Positions 43,992 to 53,509 are shown, counted from the first letter of the stretch. The stretch: DNA of 64,000 nt from Paenibacillus planticolens (GCF_013141725.1 NZ_WHNZ01000048.1:1-64000); one strand, 5' to 3'. The notes: generated by a model not told the origin, from the letters alone. A program made the numbers and translations.

Positions 43992-46706
43992 ATGTCCAAC
44001 AAGGACACTTTTTCTGTGCGTAAGCAGTTAACTGTCGGAACAAATTCGTTCCAATACTACAGTCTTCCTGACTTTGAAAACCAAGGTCACGGTACTGTAA
44101 GCAACCTTCCTGTTTCCATTCGCGTTTTGCTTGAAGCCGCTATCCGTCAATTCGACGGTCGTGCAATTACAAGCGAACACGTGAAACAAATCGCCGGCTG
44201 GGCTGAAGGCCGTGACGATAACAAAGAAATTCCTTTTATTCCAGCTCGTATCGTTCTTCAGGATTTCACGGGTGTACCTGTCGTCGTTGACCTTGCGGCA
44301 ATGCGTGCGACGATGGCTCGTGAAGGTGGAGATCCAAAACGGATCAACCCGCTTGTTCCTGTAGATCTCGTAATCGACCACTCTGTCATGGTTGACGCTT
44401 TCGGTTCCCCGGATGCGCTTGAAATGAACATTAACTTAGAATTCGAAAGAAACGAAGAGCGTTACCGTTTCCTTCGCTGGGCGCAAACAGCATTCGATAA
44501 CTTCCGTGCGGTTCCGCCTTCAACAGGTATCGTTCACCAAGTTAACTTGGAGTACCTTGCTTCTGTTGCAGCTACAAGAACTATCGATGGCGAAACGGTT
44601 GTTTACCCGGATTCCCTCGTAGGAACAGACTCCCATACAACAATGATCAACGGTCTTGGCGTTGTAGGTTGGGGTGTCGGCGGTATTGAAGCTGAAGCCG
44701 GTATGCTTGGACAACCGCTTTACTTCGTAGCTCCGGACGTTGTCGGTTTCAAATTGACAGGCCAATTGGCAGAAGGCGCTACAGCAACTGACTTGGCTCT
44801 AACCGTTACACAAATTTTGCGTAAAAAAGGCGTTGTAGGTAAATTCGTTGAGTTCTTCGGTCCTGGTCTGAGCAACATTTCCCTGGCTGACCGTGCAACT
44901 GTAGCGAACATGGCTCCTGAGTATGGCGCAACAATCGGGTTCTTCCCAGTAGATAACGAAACATTGAACTACCTGCGTTCCACTGGCCGCGAAGAAGACC
45001 AAATCGCGCTGGTTGAAGCTTACTATAAAGCACAAGGCATGTTCCGTACGGACAGCACGCCGGATCCTGTGTTTACAGAAGTGCTCGAGCTCGATCTGAG
45101 CTCCGTAGTACCAAGCTTGGCTGGTCCTAAACGTCCGCAAGACCGCGTTGAACTGACGAACATGAAAGAATCCTTCAACAACATCATTCGTCAGCCAATC
45201 GAAAAAGGCGGCTACGGCCTCTCCGAAGAGAAAGTAGCTGAAGTTGTCGATGTGGTTTACCCGAACGAAACCGTTAAAATGGGTACTGGTGCTGTCGTAA
45301 TTGCAGCGATCACTTCCTGTACGAACACATCCAACCCTAGCGTAATGGTCGGTGCCGGTCTGGTAGCGAAAAAAGCGGTTGAGCGCGGCTTGAAAAAACC
45401 GGCTTACGTGAAAAGCTCCCTGACGCCTGGTTCCCTGGTTGTTACTGAGTATCTGCAAAAAGCAGGCCTCCTGCCTTCCCTTGAAGCGCTTGGCTTCCAC
45501 GTTGCAGGTTATGGCTGCGCAACTTGTATCGGTAACTCCGGTCCGCTTCCTGACGAAGTCAGCAAAGCGATCGCAGACAACGACATGACAGTTGCGGCTG
45601 TGATCTCCGGTAACCGTAACTTTGAAGGCCGCGTACACGCGCAAGTCAAAGCGAACTACCTGGGCTCACCTCCACTTGTTGTGGCTTACGCACTTGCAGG
45701 TACAGTGGACATTGATTTGGCGAACGATCCAATCGGTTACGACCAAAACAACCAACCAGTTTACCTGAAAGACATCTGGCCTACAAACCAAGAGATTCAA
45801 GACGCGTTGAACTCCGCGATGAGCGCAGACATGTTCCGCGACAAATACAGCAACGTATTCCGCGCGAACGAGCGTTTCAACCAAATCGCGATTCCAGAAG
45901 GCGACCTGTACGAGTTCGACACGAACTCCACGTACATCCAAGAGCCTCCTTTCTTCACAGATCTCGGTACTGTGCTTGATGATATCGCAGACATCAAAGC
46001 TGCGAAAACACTTGCGCTCATGGGCGATTCCGTTACAACGGATCACATCTCCCCTGCAGGTAACATCAAAGTTGACAGCCCGGCTGGTCAATACCTGATC
46101 GACCATGGTGTAAAAAGAGAAGACTTCAACTCCTACGGTTCCCGTCGTGGTAACCACGAAGTGATGATGCGCGGAACGTTCGCGAACATCCGTATTCGTA
46201 ACCAAGTGGCACCAGGAACAGAAGGCGGCGTAACCACTTACCTACCAACTGGCGAAGTTGAGTCCATCTACGATGCATCCATGAAATATCAAGAAAACGG
46301 CCAAAACCTCGTCGTTATCGCGGGTAAAGAGTACGGAACTGGAAGCTCCCGTGACTGGGCAGCAAAAGGTACGTTCCTACTTGGCGTCAAAGCGGTTATC
46401 GCAGAAAGCTTCGAACGTATCCACCGCAGTAACTTGGTCGGTATGGGCGTACTGCCGCTGCAATTCGTGAACGGCGAGAGCTGGAAGTCCCTCGGCATTA
46501 CAGGCCGCGAGACATTCGACATCACAGGTTTGAGCAACGACGTTCAACCGGGTTCGACTGTGAAAGTAACAGCGACTCGCGAAGACGGCACAAGCTTCGA
46601 ATTCAGCGCCCTGGTGCGTCTGGACAGCTTGGTTGATGTGGACTACTACCGTAATGGCGGTATTCTGCAAACCGTTCTTCGCCAAATCTTGGCTGAGAAA
46701 AACTAA
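43992..46706 (+). CDS. acnA: Aconitate hydratase (aconitase A)
   Basis: Interconverts citrate and isocitrate in the TCA cycle; members of this branch also bind mRNA when the iron-sulfur cluster is lost. The 904-residue protein has the 4Fe-4S cysteines in ITSCTNTSNPS (near 442) and YGCATCIGNSG (near 508-511), the substrate-binding DSHTTMINGLGV block and the swivel domain with GKEYGTGSSRDWAAKG (near 780). A perfect AAAGGAGGA lies 7 nt before the ATG and a SigA promoter with a dyad is upstream. Codon use is strongly biased, as in highly expressed genes. Monocistronic. Confidence 0.97.
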   Translation: MSNKDTFSVRKQLTVGTNSFQYYSLPDFENQGHGTVSNLPVSIRVLLEAAIRQFDGRAITSEHVKQIAGWAEGRDDNKEIPFIPARIVLQDFTGVPVVVDLAAMRATMAREGGDPKRINPLVPVDLVIDHSVMVDAFGSPDALEMNINLEFERNEERYRFLRWAQTAFDNFRAVPPSTGIVHQVNLEYLASVAATRTIDGETVVYPDSLVGTDSHTTMINGLGVVGWGVGGIEAEAGMLGQPLYFVAPDVVGFKLTGQLAEGATATDLALTVTQILRKKGVVGKFVEFFGPGLSNISLADRATVANMAPEYGATIGFFPVDNETLNYLRSTGREEDQIALVEAYYKAQGMFRTDSTPDPVFTEVLELDLSSVVPSLAGPKRPQDRVELTNMKESFNNIIRQPIEKGGYGLSEEKVAEVVDVVYPNETVKMGTGAVVIAAITSCTNTSNPSVMVGAGLVAKKAVERGLKKPAYVKSSLTPGSLVVTEYLQKAGLLPSLEALGFHVAGYGCATCIGNSGPLPDEVSKAIADNDMTVAAVISGNRNFEGRVHAQVKANYLGSPPLVVAYALAGTVDIDLANDPIGYDQNNQPVYLKDIWPTNQEIQDALNSAMSADMFRDKYSNVFRANERFNQIAIPEGDLYEFDTNSTYIQEPPFFTDLGTVLDDIADIKAAKTLALMGDSVTTDHISPAGNIKVDSPAGQYLIDHGVKREDFNSYGSRRGNHEVMMRGTFANIRIRNQVAPGTEGGVTTYLPTGEVESIYDASMKYQENGQNLVVIAGKEYGTGSSRDWAAKGTFLLGVKAVIAESFERIHRSNLVGMGVLPLQFVNGESWKSLGITGRETFDITGLSNDVQPGSTVKVTATREDGTSFEFSALVRLDSLVDVDYYRNGGILQTVLRQILAEKN

Positions 46707-46730
46707 TCTCATTTCCCATCATAACAATGA

Positions 46731-46773
46731 AAAAATCCGGGATTGCCATGTGGCTTTCTCGGATTTTTTGTGT
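46731..46773 (+). terminator. Terminator of acnA
   Basis: AAAAAATCCG and CGGATTTTTT form the base of a stem with a loop of about 20 nt, followed by T residues. Confidence 0.82.
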
Positions 46774-46836
46774 TTTTTGAGGCGGCTTCATCCTTAGAGC
46801 CCCATGGAATTGCACTCCATTGGTAATAACTGCGGG

Positions 46837-46865
46837 TTGAGCCCGCCTTCCTCCCCGCCTATAAT
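46837..46865 (+). promoter_or_regulatory. SigA-type promoter of the SleB-like hydrolase gene
   Basis: TTGAGC (46837-46842), a 17-bp spacer and TATAAT (46860-46865), about 25 bp before the coding region. Confidence 0.65.
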
Positions 46866-46891
46866 GGATAACAGCGAAAGGGGAGATGAAG

Positions 46892-47551
46892 ATGAACTCA
46901 TTAAAACGGCTCGTCCTAGTCATGCTGATCGCTTCGATTGGTCTAGGTCTATCTGTAAGCGCATGGAGCCAACCAACTTCTGCCGCATCGGCTACTTTGC
47001 AGGCAGGTTCTCAAAACGGAGACGTCTGGGATGCTCAGTTCCGTCTTAAAATGTTAGGCTATTACCAGCAGCCGGTAGATGGCGTGTACGGTCCAGTAAC
47101 CGCCGCAGCTGTGCGTAATTTTCAATATAATTATGGCTTAACGATTGATGGCATTGTTGGTGCAAATACGTGGCAAAGCTTACGTAAGTATTCGGTTAAT
47201 CAAACGGACCTTGATATACTGGCGAAAGTCATCTACAGCGAGGCGCGGGGCGAGTCCTATACAGGACAAGTTGCCGTTGGAGCAGTAGTCATGAATCGCT
47301 TGAAATCAAGTGAGTTCCCGAATACGATCGAAGGGATTGTATTTGAACCAGGGGCTTTCACCGCAGTGTCTGACGGGCAATACTGGTTGACGCCGGACAG
47401 CACAGCCTACCAAGCTGCACAGGATGCTGTGCGCGGCTGGGATCCAAGCGGTGGTGCTCTTTATTACTTCAATCCGGCAACAGCAACAAGCAAGTGGATT
47501 TGGTCGCGACCGCAAACGGTTAAGATCGGCAATCATATTTTTGCCAAGTAA
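46892..47551 (+). CDS. SleB-like cell wall hydrolase with peptidoglycan-binding domain
   Basis: A 219-residue exported enzyme: signal peptide (residues 1-31), PG_binding_1 domain (about 40-100; GDVWDAQFRLKMLGYY through DGIVGANTWQSL) and a Hydrolase_2 domain (about 108-219). The catalytic Glu is in VIYSEARGES, with VGAVVMNRL and GALYYFNPATATSKW following. This is the layout of SleB/CwlJ spore-cortex lytic enzymes. A SigA-like promoter suggests vegetative expression, so it may act on the vegetative wall rather than the cortex. ATG 46892 is chosen; ATG 46886 abuts the ribosome binding site. Confidence 0.9.
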   Translation: MNSLKRLVLVMLIASIGLGLSVSAWSQPTSAASATLQAGSQNGDVWDAQFRLKMLGYYQQPVDGVYGPVTAAAVRNFQYNYGLTIDGIVGANTWQSLRKYSVNQTDLDILAKVIYSEARGESYTGQVAVGAVVMNRLKSSEFPNTIEGIVFEPGAFTAVSDGQYWLTPDSTAYQAAQDAVRGWDPSGGALYYFNPATATSKWIWSRPQTVKIGNHIFAK

Positions 47552-47561
47552 GACACAAAAG

Positions 47562-47620
47562 AAACACCTCTCACACAGCTGCTCCTTCGTTGGAGCCGCC
47601 TCGTGAAGAGGTGTTTTTTT
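47562..47620. terminator. Bidirectional terminator between convergent genes
   Basis: AAACACCTCT pairs with AGAGGTGTTT, with A and T tracts on the two sides. It separates the hydrolase gene from the convergent cation transporter gene. Confidence 0.85.
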
Positions 47621-47637
47621 ACATGCAATGAAATAAG

Positions 47638-48528
47638 TTAATTGGACTCCTTGTACCAAGGATTCAAATGCACCAAGACCTCGTCCACATCGTTATGGGC
47701 GGATTGGATTTTATGCTTAATGCGGCGGATAATGTCATGACCTTCCTGGATGGTGAGGGTTCCGGGCACACCCAGCCTGGCGTCGACTAGAATATAGTGT
47801 CCATGCTCCCGAGCCCGCAAGCGGTCAATCCGCTTGATTTCAGGTACAGAACGGATCAATGCCGCGTATTGTTCAATCTGCACCTCGTTTACACTTCTTT
47901 CCATCAGAACATCGAACGATTCTCGGCCCATTTCATAGGCAAGCTTCAGCACCAGAAATGAAACGATGATTCCCGCTATAGGATCTCCATAGGCCAAAAT
48001 TCCAAAGTTGTAATGGTCCCCGATTAAGGCTAGACCGATACCGACCGAGGCTGCGATAGACGCATAAACGTCTGCCAAATGATCAAAGGCTGTTGCTATC
48101 AAGCCTTTACTGTTGAGTTTGCGTCCGATGCGCATCGTGTAGACATAGAGAATTTGCTTCCAGATTAACGAAATGACCGCCGCCACAAAAGCAATGAGAG
48201 CCGCATGGCCCGGAGGCTCAAATAGCGCGTGGATAGAATGATACCCCATATAAATGGCTGCTGCGCCTAAAATGATTGCAACGATGAAGGCGCCAAGCAC
48301 CTCGGCCTTGCCATGCCCGTACGGATGATCGCTGTCCGCCGGTTTCGAGGATACGCGCATGGCGCTATAAGCTGTCGCTGTCGCGATCACATCGCCCGCG
48401 TTATGAATACCGTCGGCGATGAGCACTTGGCTGCCCGATAGAAGACCGACGGCAATTTTGATGGCGGTCAGCACGATATTGCTGGCAAGGCTGATCCAGA
48501 TCGCCAGCATCGAGGCTGTCTTCTTCAT
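47638..48528 (-). CDS. Cation diffusion facilitator family transporter
   Basis: A 296-residue metal/proton antiporter expected to export Zn, Mn, Co or Fe. It has six membrane segments, the metal-site motif LIADGIHNAGD in the second helix, DHLAD in the fifth, a His-rich-free loop, and a C-terminal cytoplasmic domain (about 205-290) with HGHYILVDARLGVPG. ATG 48528 follows AAAGGA by 10 nt; the GTG at 48537 is too close. The metal cannot be named from sequence; Mn or Fe efflux is common for Bacillales members of this subgroup. Confidence 0.9.
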   Translation of the reverse strand: MKKTASMLAIWISLASNIVLTAIKIAVGLLSGSQVLIADGIHNAGDVIATATAYSAMRVSSKPADSDHPYGHGKAEVLGAFIVAIILGAAAIYMGYHSIHALFEPPGHAALIAFVAAVISLIWKQILYVYTMRIGRKLNSKGLIATAFDHLADVYASIAASVGIGLALIGDHYNFGILAYGDPIAGIIVSFLVLKLAYEMGRESFDVLMERSVNEVQIEQYAALIRSVPEIKRIDRLRAREHGHYILVDARLGVPGTLTIQEGHDIIRRIKHKIQSAHNDVDEVLVHLNPWYKESN

Positions 48529-48574
48529 GCTTGCCACTTCCTTTCCCTCTTCTAGTATGGCTTCCTAGAAGCAA

Positions 48575-48609
48575 AAAATCCCCTATCCTGAAACCGAGGA
48601 TAGGGGATT
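48575..48609 (-). terminator. Terminator of the IclR-family gene
   Basis: AATCCCCTATCC pairs with GGATAGGGGATT, followed on the minus strand by a run of T residues. Confidence 0.88.
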
Positions 48610-48622
48610 GCAAGACGATGCG

Positions 48623-49366
48623 CTAGCGCAGCATCGTTCCCATGCGCCGCGCCGCTTCCATAATGAGCGGCGCCTGCTCTTGCATCAGCTCCAGCGTAAG
48701 CCTGTTCGCTGGGCCTGATACGGCGAGGGCGGCTACAAGCCGGCCCCCGCGGTCTATAATCGGTGCGGAGACGGCCGCCGCACCGGGCTCGCGCTCTTCC
48801 ACGCTCGTGGCGAAGCCGGCGCGTTTGGTATCGCTGAGCTGCTGCAGGTACGCCTGCTGATCCAATGCAGCCGGCCAGTCGGCCGAAGCCAGAAGCTGCT
48901 GCTGCACGGCAGGCTCAGCGAAGGCGACGAGCACCTTGCTCGAGGCGCCGACGTAAAGCGGCATTCGCGCCCCTACAGGGGCAACGCGGCGAATGGCGTG
49001 GTTGCTCTGCACGGCTTGGATGCGGATGCGCTCCATGCCGTCCTGCACGTACAGCGAGATCGTCTCGCCGAGGAGATCGCGCAGTCGTTCCATTTCCGGC
49101 AGCAGGATGATGCCGGGGTCGCCCTCTTGGGAGAGATTCGCCGATAGCTCCCAAAGCCGGTAGCCCAGTCTGTATTTATCTGTGGCCGCATCGCGCATAA
49201 TGAAGCCCTTGCCCTCCAAAGAGGCCAAGAGGCGATGTACGGTGCTTTTATGTAATTCCACACGACTTGCAATTTCAGTCAACGTCAGCTCGGTCGATTC
49301 GGTAAAACAGAGCATAATATCTAAGGCACGTTCCACTGCTCGCACCGTCAGCTTGTTATCTTCCAT
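48623..49366 (-). CDS. IclR-family transcriptional regulator
   Basis: A 247-residue regulator with an N-terminal winged helix (about residues 5-65; LTEIASRVELHKSTVHRLLASLEGKGFI) and a C-terminal effector-binding domain with RMPLYVGASSKVLVAF and the typical late ALAVSGPANRL block. I place the start at 49366 because it gives the usual family length; the frame is open 37 codons upstream. Targets are unknown. The neighbouring divergent hydrolase gene and the CDF gene are possibilities but nothing links them directly. The effector domain is GC-rich. Confidence 0.88.
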   Translation of the reverse strand: MEDNKLTVRAVERALDIMLCFTESTELTLTEIASRVELHKSTVHRLLASLEGKGFIMRDAATDKYRLGYRLWELSANLSQEGDPGIILLPEMERLRDLLGETISLYVQDGMERIRIQAVQSNHAIRRVAPVGARMPLYVGASSKVLVAFAEPAVQQQLLASADWPAALDQQAYLQQLSDTKRAGFATSVEEREPGAAAVSAPIIDRGGRLVAALAVSGPANRLTLELMQEQAPLIMEAARRMGTMLR

Positions 49367-49538
49367 GACTAACACCACTTTCATTGTCGCTATGCCTGCG
49401 GAAGCATCAAATTGTTTCACTATATGAAACCCAGTTATATCTAGTATAACCAAACTCCCACGATGCGTAAAGGTCAAACATCTGTTTCTTCTATTGTTAC
49501 AGAACGGTTACAAAGGCTTTACAATTGCCGCATCTGCA

Positions 49539-49567
49539 TTGACTTGAAAGCGCATTCAGAATACTAT
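49539..49567 (+). promoter_or_regulatory. SigA promoter with a CcpA cre site in the spacer
   Basis: TTGACT (49539-49544), a 17-bp spacer and TACTAT (49562-49567). The spacer and part of the -35 box coincide with a cre site (49543-49560) whose 14-bp core TGAAAGCGCATTCA matches the consensus at every position. Catabolite repression of the downstream hydrolase gene is inferred. Confidence 0.65.
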
Positions 49568-49678
49568 TAAGATAATAGATTACTTATCTGAAAATTTAGA
49601 TAATATTTCCTTTCTCCCTATAACATCTCAGAGCAGCCTATTTGAACACACTACTTTCTATGGAGGGAGGGTACTGCG

Positions 49679-50671
49679 ATGTCAACCACATCACTATCCC
49701 CAGGCTCACTTCAACCAACGCTCGATCAAGTCGTTACCCGTCCGATTGTACGCAAAAGAAGGCTGGTTCTCACCATCCTGATCTCATTCCTAACGCTATG
49801 CACTTCTCTCCTGCTGGGCTTTCACGCCTATATTGCCTGGACGTTGGCACGGCCTCATATTGACCCGCTTCATTCGGATCCGATGAGGGCGGTAGGCCTT
49901 CCCTACAGCAGCGTTACGTTTCCAAGTATCAACGGCACTTCGAATTTGGACGGTTGGTTCATCCCTGCTCCTTCCGACAAAACCGTCATATTCTCTCACG
50001 GTTACGGCGGCAATCGCGAAGAGTTGTGGGTCCCGATTTATAATCTGGCCCGCGAGCTTCACTTGCAGAACTACAATGTACTGATGTTTGACTACGGGTA
50101 TGTTCATCCCGGCAACGAACATGTTATGACCGGAGGTATCCAAGAATCGCAGGAGCTGCTCGGAGCCGTTAATTACATTAAACATTTAACCGGCGGTCCG
50201 ATCTATATCTGGGGATTCTCCATGGGTGCAGGAACTGCCCTTCAAGCCGCACTTCAAAATGGTACTGATATCTCGGGGATGATTCTGGACAGCACGTTTA
50301 TGCTCAATCCAGATACGCTCTATCACAATATGAAGCAAGTTGTAAATGTCCCGAAATTCCCTTCTCTCCCGCTCGTTCGTTTATTTTTCCCTCTTCTGAA
50401 CGGGGTGAGCTTGCACGAGGTTCCATATAAGAAGGTAACTTCGACCGCTTATTCCATGCCCATTTATTTCATTCATGGGACAGAGGATTCCAAGGCTCCT
50501 TATGAAATGGTTGAGGACATTTATAAAGTGCAGAATGATGCCCAGTCGAAGCTTTGGATCATTCCTAAAGCGCAGCATGAGCTGTTATATCGCGCAGAAC
50601 CCAAAAAGTACGTGCGCACTACGCTGAGCTTCCTTAACGGCCTGACACCGAAGGCTGTGGCTGCAAACTGA
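49679..50671 (+). CDS. Membrane-anchored alpha/beta hydrolase
   Basis: A 330-residue protein with one N-terminal membrane segment (about residues 26-52) and an alpha/beta hydrolase domain outside. VIFSHGYGGNRE carries the oxyanion loop, the nucleophile Ser is in GFSMGAG (near 181), followed by LDSTFM, the acid Asp in HGTEDSKAP (near 272) and the His in KAQHELLY (near 300). Relatives include the YqkD/BAAT-like family of unknown substrates. GGAGGGAGGG precedes the ATG, and the 5' leader is about 105 nt. The promoter holds a cre site. Confidence 0.85.
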   Translation: MSTTSLSPGSLQPTLDQVVTRPIVRKRRLVLTILISFLTLCTSLLLGFHAYIAWTLARPHIDPLHSDPMRAVGLPYSSVTFPSINGTSNLDGWFIPAPSDKTVIFSHGYGGNREELWVPIYNLARELHLQNYNVLMFDYGYVHPGNEHVMTGGIQESQELLGAVNYIKHLTGGPIYIWGFSMGAGTALQAALQNGTDISGMILDSTFMLNPDTLYHNMKQVVNVPKFPSLPLVRLFFPLLNGVSLHEVPYKKVTSTAYSMPIYFIHGTEDSKAPYEMVEDIYKVQNDAQSKLWIIPKAQHELLYRAEPKKYVRTTLSFLNGLTPKAVAAN

Positions 50672-50695
50672 TTCAGGTATTCCCTCCTCCCTATA

Positions 50696-50727
50696 AAATC
50701 GACCCCTTGCGGGGTCGATATTTTTTT
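50696..50727 (+). terminator. Terminator of the hydrolase gene
   Basis: ATCGACCCC pairs with GGGGTCGAT around a short loop and is followed by seven T residues. Confidence 0.88.
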
Positions 50728-50744
50728 GCGGGGGATATTCGCAT

Positions 50745-52064
50745 CTAATCCATCTCATAAATCGAGCCGGACTTGCTCGCAAACAGCTCCGCATAGACTT
50801 TCTCCGCGTACGCATCCGTCATGCCGGAGATATAGTCCGCAACGAACCGCGGCCAGCTCCAGCTGCCCCTGCGGCGCTCGTAGCTATCGATCCAATCGGG
50901 AGGTATGATCCACATTCCTCTGTCTTGATCGATAAAGCTTTCCCAGAGGCGCTCTACGATGATCTCGCTGCGTTTCTGCAGACGAAGCACTCGAAAATCC
51001 TTAATCAGCGTGACCCACGCCAGTTTCTTCAGAATTTCCATCGTCCGCAGCAGATTCATATCCTCCGCTCCGTCTTTCACGAGCGCAACCTTTTTCCAAC
51101 CTCGTACAGGGTCGTCCAGAATGTCCAAACGGCTTGCAAAAGAGCTTACCCAGCGGGCTTTCATCTCCCTTCGCGTCCGCGATTCCTCCCGGTTGCATTC
51201 GGCGAAAATCTGCTGCCACTGCTCCAAGTAGTCGGCCAGCACCTTCCTGACCATTTGCTCGATATCGATTTGCTCCCAGCCGAATTTATGCTTGTTGGGA
51301 TCATTCAAAATTTCCATGACCACATGACGGATCAGCCTTTGATCTTCGAAGAACGTAGCGTTCATCTGGATTTTGCCGGCGCGAATCCCGTCTTCAATAT
51401 CATGCGTCGAGTACGCGATATCATCGCATAAATCCATCAATTGCGCCTCTAACGTGGAGCACCCCTCCGGCATGTTCCACTCCCTCCGCAGCTCGCGGAT
51501 GATTTCCCACTCAGAGGCGTATACCCCCTTGAGCCGGCCTTCTTCCTCGAGCAAATACGGATACTTATTGATGCCCAGCAAGACCGCCGCGGTAAGATCC
51601 AGTCCGCTCTCACTGCCTGCCCGTTTCTCGAGGAACATGAGGATGCGGAAATTTTGGGCGTTGCCCTCATATTTCAAGCCATGATCCTTCAGCAGGATAT
51701 GGTTTAGCACCTCTTCCCCTTTGTGGCCGAACGGCGGGTGGCCGAAGTCGTGCGCAATGGACGCACACTCGACAACGGTAGGGTCAATAATGAGACCCGG
51801 ATGCTCTCTTTTTTGTAAAAAAGGGTTCGTCCGTTCCAAACGTTTCGCTACTTCCCTGGCAATCTGGGCGACCTCTAACGAATGGGTCAGCCGCGTCCGG
51901 TAATAATCGCCGGAACCGGCTCCAAACACCTGTGACTTCCCCTGCAGCCGACGAAAGGTCGGTGATTGGATCAGTCTTGCGTAATCCCGCTCAAATTCAT
52001 CCCGTTCTTCGCTCACTTTAGAGGAAGCGGCCTCACCGGGCCGAAATTTCCGTATGTTATTCAT
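50745..52064 (-). CDS. dgt: dGTPase-like HD-domain phosphohydrolase
   Basis: A 439-residue enzyme that hydrolyses dNTPs to deoxynucleoside and triphosphate. The HD domain shows FRRLQGKSQVF, YRTRLTHSLEVAQIAR (metal His), SIAHDFGHPPFGHKGE (HD motif) and DLCDDIAYSTHDIEDG with the last metal Asp. The protein is shorter than E. coli Dgt, like the Firmicutes and dGTPase-type homologues. GAGGAGG precedes the ATG. Transcription is separate from folE, whose terminator lies upstream of it. Confidence 0.9.
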   Translation of the reverse strand: MNNIRKFRPGEAASSKVSEERDEFERDYARLIQSPTFRRLQGKSQVFGAGSGDYYRTRLTHSLEVAQIAREVAKRLERTNPFLQKREHPGLIIDPTVVECASIAHDFGHPPFGHKGEEVLNHILLKDHGLKYEGNAQNFRILMFLEKRAGSESGLDLTAAVLLGINKYPYLLEEEGRLKGVYASEWEIIRELRREWNMPEGCSTLEAQLMDLCDDIAYSTHDIEDGIRAGKIQMNATFFEDQRLIRHVVMEILNDPNKHKFGWEQIDIEQMVRKVLADYLEQWQQIFAECNREESRTRREMKARWVSSFASRLDILDDPVRGWKKVALVKDGAEDMNLLRTMEILKKLAWVTLIKDFRVLRLQKRSEIIVERLWESFIDQDRGMWIIPPDWIDSYERRRGSWSWPRFVADYISGMTDAYAEKVYAELFASKSGSIYEMD

Positions 52065-52252
52065 CAGCTTGCCTCCTCTGGTACTCTTGCCAACTCCCGG
52101 ATTTGTACAGCTAGCAATAAGCCGTTTCTAAGCCTCTTCCTGCTGTTATCAGTTTATGCTATAGCATGTACGCTAGTCACCCCGGTGCTATATATTTATA
52201 AAAGAATACTATACTCGCCTGTTCGGCAACAAGTCATGAAACACGTTTCCGT

Positions 52253-52305
52253 ACAAAAAAAAGGGATGATGCACAAGACAATTGTCCCTATGCACACCCC
52301 TTTGC
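52253..52305 (-). terminator. Terminator of folE
   Basis: AGGG-gTG-TGCA pairs with TGCA-TCA-TCCCT around a 20-nt apical region, followed by eight T residues on the minus strand. Confidence 0.78.
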
Positions 52306-52312
52306 CGTTATT

Positions 52313-52903
52313 CTACCTATTAATCAATGATAAAAATTCGGAACGAAGCGTCGAATCCGTCCGGAAAGAACCGCGCACAGCTGATGTAATCGTCTCGCTG
52401 CCGTACTTTTTGACGCCTCTGGAGCACATGCACATATGTTCTCCCTCAACAACGACCATGACGCCGTGCGGCTTCAGCACCTCATCAAGAATGTCGGCGA
52501 TTTCGGACGTTATTCTCTCCTGCACCTGTAATTTACGGGTTACCACATCAACTAGGCGGGCAAATTTGCTTAGCCCTGCAACTTTACCGCTTGGCAGGTA
52601 GCCTACATGCACTTTACCGAAAAATGGCGCCATATGATGCTCGCACTGGCTGTAGTAAATAATATCTTTAATAATAACCAGTTCTTCGTGCTGCTCGTCA
52701 AAGGTAACGCCGAGAACATCCTGGGGATTCGCCTCATAGCCCGAAAAAATTTCCTCATACATACGCGTTACGCGCGCAGGTGTGTCCAGCAAACCTTCTC
52801 TGTCCACATCCTCCCCGATCAATCGCAAAATTTCCCGCACATGCTTTTCAATCTGCTCGCGGTTTTCGGCTACTCTCGTATTTCTGTATTCAACAGATGC
52901 CAT
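52313..52903 (-). CDS. folE: GTP cyclohydrolase I
   Basis: Opens GTP to 7,8-dihydroneopterin triphosphate, the first step to folate and to queuosine precursors. The 196-residue protein has the zinc ligands Cys in YSQCEHHM and Cys in EHMCMCSRG, the catalytic His pair and the C-terminal TSAVRGSFR. The ATG at 52903 lies 10 nt after AGAGGAG; the GTG at 52912 is almost on top of the site. It follows the TetR gene by 27 bp and ends in its own terminator. A queG gene lies 3 kb away, so the product may also feed queuosine synthesis. Confidence 0.95.
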   Translation of the reverse strand: MASVEYRNTRVAENREQIEKHVREILRLIGEDVDREGLLDTPARVTRMYEEIFSGYEANPQDVLGVTFDEQHEELVIIKDIIYYSQCEHHMAPFFGKVHVGYLPSGKVAGLSKFARLVDVVTRKLQVQERITSEIADILDEVLKPHGVMVVVEGEHMCMCSRGVKKYGSETITSAVRGSFRTDSTLRSEFLSLINR

Positions 52904-52930
52904 TTTCTCCACACTCCTCTTTCATTTCCG

Positions 52931-53509
52931 CTATCCCATGCAAACTGTCAATACCTTGATGCCTTCCCTCATCGCTCTGCTGTCTTTATGCGCTTTCGTG
53001 AGCAGCATCCCGCCTTGCAAAAGCGAAACGATCGGTGCAGCCAGCTCCACAGGGGTCAGTCCTTGAAGCGACAGCTCCCCTTGCCTCCGGCCTTCAAGCA
53101 GGCAGGCTTCCACCTCTGTCTCCATCTCGGTGAAAAACCGGCTCAATGGCTTACGCAGCTCCTCCGAGCTATCGCTAAGCTCCAGCGCCAAGTTCCCGAA
53201 GAAACAGCCCTTCCGACACTCGTTCTCATCGCAAAAGCTTAACATGCGTTCAAACAATGCCAGCACACGCTGCTTTGGCGATAGCTTAGTATTGCCCAGA
53301 CTAGGCTCCATCACAGACTTCCGCATTTCATCGACCTTGCGCTCAATGACCTTTAATCCCAGTTCTTCTTTGCTTTTAAAATGATAGTAAAAATTGCTCT
53401 TACATACCCCGCTGCTCGACAAAATGTCCTCTAGTCCCGTCCCCTGGTAGCCATGATCATGAAATAAATCCATCGCGGCCTCCAGGATTCGGTCTTTGTT
53501 GCTTGCCAT
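52931..53509 (-). CDS. TetR/AcrR-family transcriptional regulator
   Basis: A 192-residue repressor-type protein. The N-terminal helix-turn-helix (about residues 7-50) reads KDRILEAAMDLFHDHGYQGTGLEDI and SNFYYHFKSKEEL. The C-terminal ligand domain has three cysteines, two of them in NECRKGCFFGN, a motif seen in a TetR subgroup (YxaF/LmrA-like or TetR_C_6) and possibly redox- or quinone-sensitive. It is immediately upstream of folE on the same strand, so it may be co-transcribed with it. Its target is unknown; self-regulation is typical. Confidence 0.85.
   Translation of the reverse strand: MASNKDRILEAAMDLFHDHGYQGTGLEDILSSSGVCKSNFYYHFKSKEELGLKVIERKVDEMRKSVMEPSLGNTKLSPKQRVLALFERMLSFCDENECRKGCFFGNLALELSDSSEELRKPLSRFFTEMETEVEACLLEGRRQGELSLQGLTPVELAAPIVSLLQGGMLLTKAHKDSRAMREGIKVLTVCMG

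Noticed and set aside
44799..45644. 281-codon ORF antisense to acnA
   Set aside because: Shadow of the highly biased acnA codons; no start signal and no family resemblance.
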